Shown: positions 48,055 to 51,778 of the stretch, one piece after another | Layout: each line of letters starts with the position of its first letter | Numbering within the stretch: the first letter of the stretch is position 1 | Origin: Flavobacterium sp. UBA6195 | GTDB lineage: Bacteria; Bacteroidota; Bacteroidia; Flavobacteriales; Flavobacteriaceae | DNA: 51,778 nucleotides | Direction of reading: 5' to 3' | Assembly (NCBI RefSeq): GCF_002422095.1 | Contig: NZ_DITB01000128.1 | Coordinates: 1-51,778, forward strand | Notes under the pieces: generated by a model | Databases searched by the model: none | Seen by the model: only the letters and a program-made list of their open reading frames with translations | Told to the model about the DNA's origin: nothing | Translations under genes and position numbers: made by a program

Positions 48055-49233
48055 TTACTTGAAAGCAGGGAAACCAGTTACATCCATACCTGTAATTAAC
48101 AAGTGAATGTCGTGCGTTCCTTCATAAGTCACTACAGATTCTAAGTTCATCATGTGTCTCATGATAGAATATTCACCTGTAATTCCCATTCCGCCTAACA
48201 TTTGACGTGCATCACGAGCAATTGTTAACGCCATATCAACATTGTTTCTTTTTGCCATCGAAATTTGAGCTGAAGTAGCTTTTTCTTCGTTTCTTAAAAC
48301 ACCCAATCTCCAAGTTAACAATTGTGCTTTTGTGATTTCAGTAATCATTTCAGCTAATTTCTTTTGTTGTAATTGAGTTGCTCCAATTGGTTTGTCAAAC
48401 TGAATTCTTTCTTTTGAATATCTCAAAGCTGTATCATAACAATCCATTGCTGCTCCAATCGCTCCCCAAGCAATTCCATAACGTGCCGAATCTAAACATC
48501 CTAGTGGTGCTCCTAATCCAGATTTGTTTGGTAATAAGTTTTCTTTTGGAACTTTTACATTGTCAAAAATAAGCTCTCCAGTGGCTGAAGCTCTTAACGA
48601 CCATTTATTGTGGGTTTCAGGAGTTGAAAAACCTTCCATTCCTCTTTCTACGATTAAACCGTGAATTCTTCCTTCTTCGTTTTTAGCCCAAACTATTGCA
48701 ATGTCAGCAAAAGGCGCATTCGAAATCCACATTTTAGCACCATTTAAAAGATAATGATCGCCCATATCTTTAAAATTAGTTACCATTCCACCTGGATTTG
48801 AACCGTAATCTGGCTCTGTTAAACCAAAACAACCAATGAATTCTCCAGTGGCTAATTTTGGTAAATATTTCATTCTTTGTTCTTCGTTTCCGTATTTCCA
48901 AATTGGATACATCACTAATGAAGACTGAACAGAAGAAGTCGAACGTACACCCGAATCTCCTCTTTCAATTTCTTGCATGATTAATCCATAAGAAATTTGA
49001 TCTAATCCAGCACCACCATATTCTACTGGAATATACGGACCAAATCCACCAATTTCTCCTAAACCTTTTACAATTTGTTTTGGGAATTCTGCTCTTTGTG
49101 CGTATTCTTCAATAATTGGAGAAACTTCTTTTTTTACCCAAGCACGTGCAGCATCACGCACCATTTTATGTTCGTCAGATAATAATTCGTCTAATAAATA
49201 ATAATCTGGAGATTGAAATAAGTCTGGTCTCAT
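48055..49233 (-). CDS. Acyl-CoA dehydrogenase, glutaryl-CoA dehydrogenase-like
   Basis: FAD enzyme of 392 aa. The family shows as FGLTEPDYGSNPGGM, KMWISNAPFADIAIVWAK, RMLGGMGITGEYSI-like MLGGMGITGEYSIMRHMMNLES and the catalytic base Glu371 in TYEGTHDIHLL. This last motif and ERGDSGVRSTSSVQSSLVM are characteristic of glutaryl-CoA dehydrogenases, which oxidise and decarboxylate glutaryl-CoA in lysine degradation. The arginine-containing GVRSTSSVQSS segment contacts the glutaryl carboxylate in the known enzyme. A longer start at 49254 is rejected because it begins inside the promoter box TACTTTTG (49254-49261). Confidence 0.88.
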   Translation of the reverse strand: MRPDLFQSPDYYLLDELLSDEHKMVRDAARAWVKKEVSPIIEEYAQRAEFPKQIVKGLGEIGGFGPYIPVEYGGAGLDQISYGLIMQEIERGDSGVRSTSSVQSSLVMYPIWKYGNEEQRMKYLPKLATGEFIGCFGLTEPDYGSNPGGMVTNFKDMGDHYLLNGAKMWISNAPFADIAIVWAKNEEGRIHGLIVERGMEGFSTPETHNKWSLRASATGELIFDNVKVPKENLLPNKSGLGAPLGCLDSARYGIAWGAIGAAMDCYDTALRYSKERIQFDKPIGATQLQQKKLAEMITEITKAQLLTWRLGVLRNEEKATSAQISMAKRNNVDMALTIARDARQMLGGMGITGEYSIMRHMMNLESVVTYEGTHDIHLLITGMDVTGFPAFK

Positions 49234-49253
49234 AGTTTTTGATTTGAAAGTCA

Positions 49254-49261
49254 CAAAAGTA
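49254..49261 (-). promoter_or_regulatory. -7 promoter box (TACTTTTG) of the acyl-CoA dehydrogenase gene; fixes its start
   Basis: The minus strand reads TACTTTTG, a perfect TAnnTTTG box, 20 bases before the ATG at 49233, with a possible -33 TTG 20 bases upstream (49282-49284). Confidence 0.6.
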
Positions 49262-49309
49262 AGTAAAGATTTTTAACAAATCAACGAACAAGTGTTATAA
49301 TTTTTTAAG

Positions 49310-49381
49310 AAGCTTTTTCCAGCTGTCCGCTTTATTCCCGATAGCTATCGGGAGATGCCGCTGCCATCTGGGCTAGGGCTA
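49310..49381 (-). repeat. GC-rich REP-like element with an 18-bp palindrome, supplying a stop codon
   Basis: A block of about 70 bases, much richer in GC than its surroundings. On the minus strand it starts TAGCCCTAGCCC, where the first TAG is the stop codon of the tRNA methyltransferase gene, continues AGATGGCAGCGGCATC, has the perfect palindrome TCCCGATAG/CTATCGGGA (49336-49353), and ends AAAGCGGACAGCTGG. From memory it resembles a repeat scattered through Flavobacterium genomes. Confidence 0.7.
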
Positions 49382-50083
49382 CATCTTCAAATAGAACTCT
49401 TTCGTTAATTCGATGTATTCAGGAGTATAATTATGTCTGGAAATTTCAATGACTAACTCATCAATTAACGGAGTTTGTTCCATTCGACAAAAAGCTAATA
49501 AACTTCTTTTGATTTCCGATGTTGGCGTGCCTTTTACACGAGTAATTTTTAATGGAAATAAATCCAATTCTTTACACATAGCAACAAAACGTTCTTCTTC
49601 TTTATATGGAATAATTACAGAGAAAATTCCATTATCCGAAAGTAATAAAGCAGCCGCTTCAATTAATTCTTCAAAAGGCAAAGCATCTTCAAAACGGGCT
49701 AAATCTCTCGAAACATTATCTGATTTATAATCATCGGTATAAAAAGGCGGATTGGAAATAATCAAATCGTATTCATCTTCAGGTTCGTCCACAAATTCAT
49801 CCAAACCCGCATGAAAACAAAATAATTTATCACCCCAAGGTGAAGCTTCAAAATTCTCAACACATTGTTCGTAAGCATCTTCGTCAATTTCAATCGCATC
49901 AATTTGTTCGGCATTGCTTCTTTGGGCTAGCATTAAAGATAAAATTCCAGTTCCTGCACCAATATCCAAAACATTGTACGGATTGTTGATTAATGGTGTC
50001 CAAGCGCCAAGCAAAACACCATCAGTGCCAATTTTCATAGCACAACGCTCTTGATTTACGTAAAATTTTTTGAATTTAAACAA
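49379..50083 (-). CDS. tRNA1(Val) (adenine(37)-N6)-methyltransferase-like protein (YfiC/TrmN6)
   Basis: SAM-dependent N6-adenine methyltransferase of 234 aa. The SAM loop is VLDIGAGTGILSLMLAQ (residues 38-54), and the catalytic NPPF at 111-114 (in IISNPPFYTDD) marks adenine-N6 enzymes. Length and overall pattern fit YfiC, which modifies A37 of tRNA1(Val). It follows rimM on the same strand, so it likely belongs to the rpsP-rimM transcript. The stop codon TAG is also the first three bases of a GC-rich repeat element; the original 3' end may have been altered by the insertion. Confidence 0.9.
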   Translation of the reverse strand: MFKFKKFYVNQERCAMKIGTDGVLLGAWTPLINNPYNVLDIGAGTGILSLMLAQRSNAEQIDAIEIDEDAYEQCVENFEASPWGDKLFCFHAGLDEFVDEPEDEYDLIISNPPFYTDDYKSDNVSRDLARFEDALPFEELIEAAALLLSDNGIFSVIIPYKEEERFVAMCKELDLFPLKITRVKGTPTSEIKRSLLAFCRMEQTPLIDELVIEISRHNYTPEYIELTKEFYLKM

Positions 50084-50116
50084 AATGATTAAGGATTGAA
50101 TTTAAACAATTTAAAA

Positions 50117-50150
50117 AACTGTAAACTGTGACTGCGACTGTCAACTACTG
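50117..50150. repeat. Short tandem repeat array between rimM and the tRNA methyltransferase gene
   Basis: AACTGTA, AACTGTG, ACTGCG, ACTGTCA, ACTACTG in near-register (7 or 6 bp period). It overlaps the rimM stop codon (50145-50147). On the minus strand it shares the 12-mer CAGTCGCAGTCA with the leuS leader array. Confidence 0.6.
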
Positions 50151-50672
50151 TAAATAAAGGTCAACCAAACCTTCAGGAGTTTCTAAAGTAATGGTTTTAT
50201 TTGCTCTGTCAAGTGCAATAATGAAATCATCAATAAGCGGAATTAAAATTTCAGTTCCGTTTTTATCGATTTCAAAAAGAGGTTGAGCACCACTGTCATT
50301 AATAGCGGCAATTTTTCCAATATTTCCTAAACGGGTATCAATTACATTAAATCCAATTACTTCATGGTAATAAAACTGAGTGCCCTCTAATTTAGGTAAC
50401 ATAGAAAGTGGAAGATAAATTTCGCTTCCCATGATTTCGTCAGCTTCATCTTCGGTTTGAATGTCTTCAAATCGAATGCGTAAGAATTTTTCTTTGTGAA
50501 GCGAACTGCTTTCAATAAAAAATGGAACCAGACTTTTGTTGATTTCAACAAAAACTGATTCCAAATTTTGATACAATTCGGGTTCGTCGGTGTCTAAATA
50601 CGCCAATACTTCCCCTTTGAAACTAAATTTTTTCGCGATTTTACCTAAATAGAAACAATCTTCTTTACGCAT
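50145..50672 (-). CDS. rimM: 16S rRNA processing protein RimM
   Basis: Assists maturation of the 30S head by binding ribosomal protein uS19. The protein is 175 aa. The N-terminal RimM domain starts FYLGKIAKKFSFKGEVLAYLDTD-like (shown in part), followed by a PRC-barrel domain with GFNVIDTRLGNIGKI and IPLIDDFIIALDRANKTI. The order rpsP-rimM is nearly universal in bacteria. It is separated from rpsP by 15 bases. The stop falls inside a short tandem repeat array. Very confident. Confidence 0.95.
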   Translation of the reverse strand: MRKEDCFYLGKIAKKFSFKGEVLAYLDTDEPELYQNLESVFVEINKSLVPFFIESSSLHKEKFLRIRFEDIQTEDEADEIMGSEIYLPLSMLPKLEGTQFYYHEVIGFNVIDTRLGNIGKIAAINDSGAQPLFEIDKNGTEILIPLIDDFIIALDRANKTITLETPEGLVDLYLQ

Positions 50673-50687
50673 GGAATCGCTGTAAAA

Positions 50688-51242
50688 TTATGCTTGAGTT
50701 TCTTCGTTGTTTTCTTCAACAGCAGGAGCTTCTTCAGCAGCAGCTTCAACTACTTCTTCAGCAACTTCTTCTGTAGCTTCAGCAGCTTTTGCAGCCTCAG
50801 CTTGTGCAGCAATACGTTTTGCGTTTGCTTCTTGTTCAGCTTTTAATGCTTTAGCTTTAGCATCAGCTTCAGCTTTTGATAAACCTGATTTCTTAGCTTC
50901 AACTTTACCAGCTTTTTCTTCTAACCAAGCAGCTAATTTTGCATCAGCTTGTTCTTGAGTTAAAGCACCTTTACGAACTCCTCCATCTAAGTGGTGTTTT
51001 AATAAAGCACCTGTATAAGATAAAATTGCTCTTGCGGTGTCAGTTGGCTGAGCACCATTGTGTAACCATTGTGCAGCTTTTTCGATGTTTAAATCGATAG
51101 TTGCAGGGTTAGTGTTTGGATTGTAAGTTCCTAATTTTTCTAAGAATTTACCATCTCTTTTTGATCTTGCATCTGCTGCAACAACCCAATAAAAAGGTTT
51201 CCCTTTTTTTCCGTGTCTTTGTAATCTAATTTTTACTGACAT
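50688..51242 (-). CDS. rpsP: Ribosomal protein bS16 with a long acidic/alanine C-terminal tail
   Basis: Small-subunit ribosomal protein, 184 aa. The conserved S16 domain covers residues 1-82 (VKIRLQRHGKKGKPFYWVV, ARSKRDGKFLEKLGTYNP). The remaining about 100 residues form a Lys/Ala-rich helix and an Ala/Glu-rich tail (residues about 120-184), absent in E. coli S16 (82 aa) but usual in Flavobacteriaceae. The tail is low-complexity and its role is unknown. It heads rpsP-rimM-methyltransferase. A leader hairpin lies at 51260-51274 and a promoter box at 51290-51297. Confidence 0.96.
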   Translation of the reverse strand: MSVKIRLQRHGKKGKPFYWVVAADARSKRDGKFLEKLGTYNPNTNPATIDLNIEKAAQWLHNGAQPTDTARAILSYTGALLKHHLDGGVRKGALTQEQADAKLAAWLEEKAGKVEAKKSGLSKAEADAKAKALKAEQEANAKRIAAQAEAAKAAEATEEVAEEVVEAAAEEAPAVEENNEETQA

Positions 51243-51259
51243 AATCTTGTGATTAATTT

Positions 51260-51274
51260 GAGGTTCTCGACCTC
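51260..51274 (-). other. Hairpin in the rpsP leader
   Basis: GAGGT, a 5-base loop, ACCTC, within the predicted 5' untranslated region of the rpsP mRNA, ahead of the ATG at 51242. Ribosomal protein leaders often carry autoregulatory structures; this one is a candidate only. Confidence 0.4.
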
Positions 51275-51289
51275 GGTTATTTAAGGGTG

Positions 51290-51297
51290 CAAATATA
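51290..51297 (-). promoter_or_regulatory. -7 promoter box (TATATTTG) of rpsP-rimM
   Basis: The minus strand reads TATATTTG, a perfect TAnnTTTG box. The leader it implies is about 40 bases. Confidence 0.58.
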
Positions 51298-51375
51298 TAA
51301 AATTTTGTAATACAATTGTGTAAATTGGTGTAAAATATTTTTTATTATAAAGCGTATTTGTTTCAATAAAAAAGT

Positions 51376-51383
51376 TATTTTTG
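51376..51383 (+). promoter_or_regulatory. -7 promoter box (TATTTTTG) of the partial lipoprotein gene
   Basis: TATTTTTG, a perfect TAnnTTTG box, 30 bases before the ATG at 51414, with TTTG 15 bases further upstream. Confidence 0.55.
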
Positions 51384-51413
51384 TTTCCACTTTACAAATT
51401 TCAATTTAAAAAA

Positions 51414-51778
51414 ATGAGAAAATTTATTTCTTTTCTAGCTTTATCAATGCTGTTTTCTTCTTGTCAAGAGGATATACAAACTAATACGCCTGCATTTCAA
51501 GCAAATTTTAATAATGAGTCATGGAGAGCAAATGATGCCAGAGTTTCGATAGATGCTGATGGTGCTATGACGATAACAGCATTTACTCAGTTTGAAACAG
51601 TAACCTTAAAAACGAGTGCTTCTAATTTGGGAACTTATATTTTAGGTACTTCTGATGTTAGGAATTTTGCATCTTACGATTTTAATACTCCCGATTTTTC
51701 TAATCATTATGATTCGAGAGTTTATTCTGGCCCTGCTTACAAAATTTCTTCAATTATTGATCAGGGTACGGGTTATGT
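51414..51778 (+). CDS. Lipoprotein of DUF6252 type, cut by the window end
   Basis: The frame runs from the ATG at 51414 to the window edge without a stop (121 codons). The signal peptide ends in the lipobox SSC (Cys18), followed by QEDIQTNTPAF, so it is an exported lipoprotein. The mature part FQANFNNESWRANDARVSIDADGAMTI has the pattern of DUF6252-like proteins, beta-sandwich lipoproteins of unknown function in Flavobacteriaceae; the family call is tentative. It diverges from rpsP. Confidence 0.72.
   Translation, partial: MRKFISFLALSMLFSSCQEDIQTNTPAFQANFNNESWRANDARVSIDADGAMTITAFTQFETVTLKTSASNLGTYILGTSDVRNFASYDFNTPDFSNHYDSRVYSGPAYKISSIIDQGTGY

Overview
The window is chromosomal DNA of a Bacteroidota bacterium of the Flavobacteriaceae, most likely Flavobacterium or a close relative. 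The evidence is AT-rich sequence, a TAnnTTTG promoter box ahead of about two dozen genes (the Bacteroidota sigma-factor signature), two type IX secretion sorting domains, a TonB-dependent receptor with an N-terminal carboxypeptidase-regulatory-like domain, and several families typical of the phylum (DUF5686, DUF3098, DUF4271, DUF4296, DUF3050). Most of it is core genome. No tRNA, rRNA, CRISPR array, insertion sequence or prophage was seen, and no gap between genes exceeds 300 bases.

Layout. 1-12.6 kb, mostly minus strand: asnS (cut by the window edge), an RND/MMPL exporter, a DUF5686 outer-membrane protein, pyrH-frr, a patatin lipase divergent from a thioredoxin-like gene, then the run ftsX-DUF3098-uppP-truB-YiiX-like hydrolase. 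12.7-28.3 kb: leuS, a zinc metallopeptidase, an Lrp regulator with a saccharopine dehydrogenase family gene, DUF423, pckA, DUF4271-hemD, a glycosyltransferase-dihydroorotase-lipoprotein run, an epimerase, tyrS and a LuxE-like gene. 28.5-37 kb is the most distinctive part: a T9SS cargo protein, a tiny protein that is only signal peptide plus sorting domain, a predicted surface lipoprotein and a TonB-dependent receptor, all on the minus strand and divergent from a PhoB-type response regulator and PhoR-like kinase. 37-51.8 kb: glycosyltransferase/phosphoesterase pair, trmB, LysE exporter, alkyltransferase-like protein, a YceI-barrel-YceI operon, apbC-nifU, ferredoxin reductase and ferredoxin with a nucleotidyltransferase pair lodged between them, DUF3050, a glutaryl-CoA-type dehydrogenase, rpsP-rimM-tRNA methyltransferase, and a partial lipoprotein.

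The best candidate for something undescribed is the 28.5-37 kb locus. The intergenic region between the receptor and the response regulator holds six copies of GTTA/GTTG spaced exactly 11 bp apart (35083-35144). On the receptor strand they read like the TTAACA-N5 half-sites of Bacillus PhoP or the E. coli Pho box, and the array covers the place where the receptor's missing -33 element should be. I infer a phosphate-type, two-component-controlled outer-membrane uptake and secretion locus.

A second theme is small repeats: a perfect 20-bp GC-rich palindrome inside the leuS reading frame just before the KMSKS loop, a GC-rich REP-like element that supplies the stop codon of the tRNA methyltransferase gene, two GTCATG palindromic elements, and tandem arrays with a 6-8 bp (mostly 7) period between several housekeeping genes. 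Start codons for several genes were moved inward because the longer alternative would overlap or precede the promoter box.
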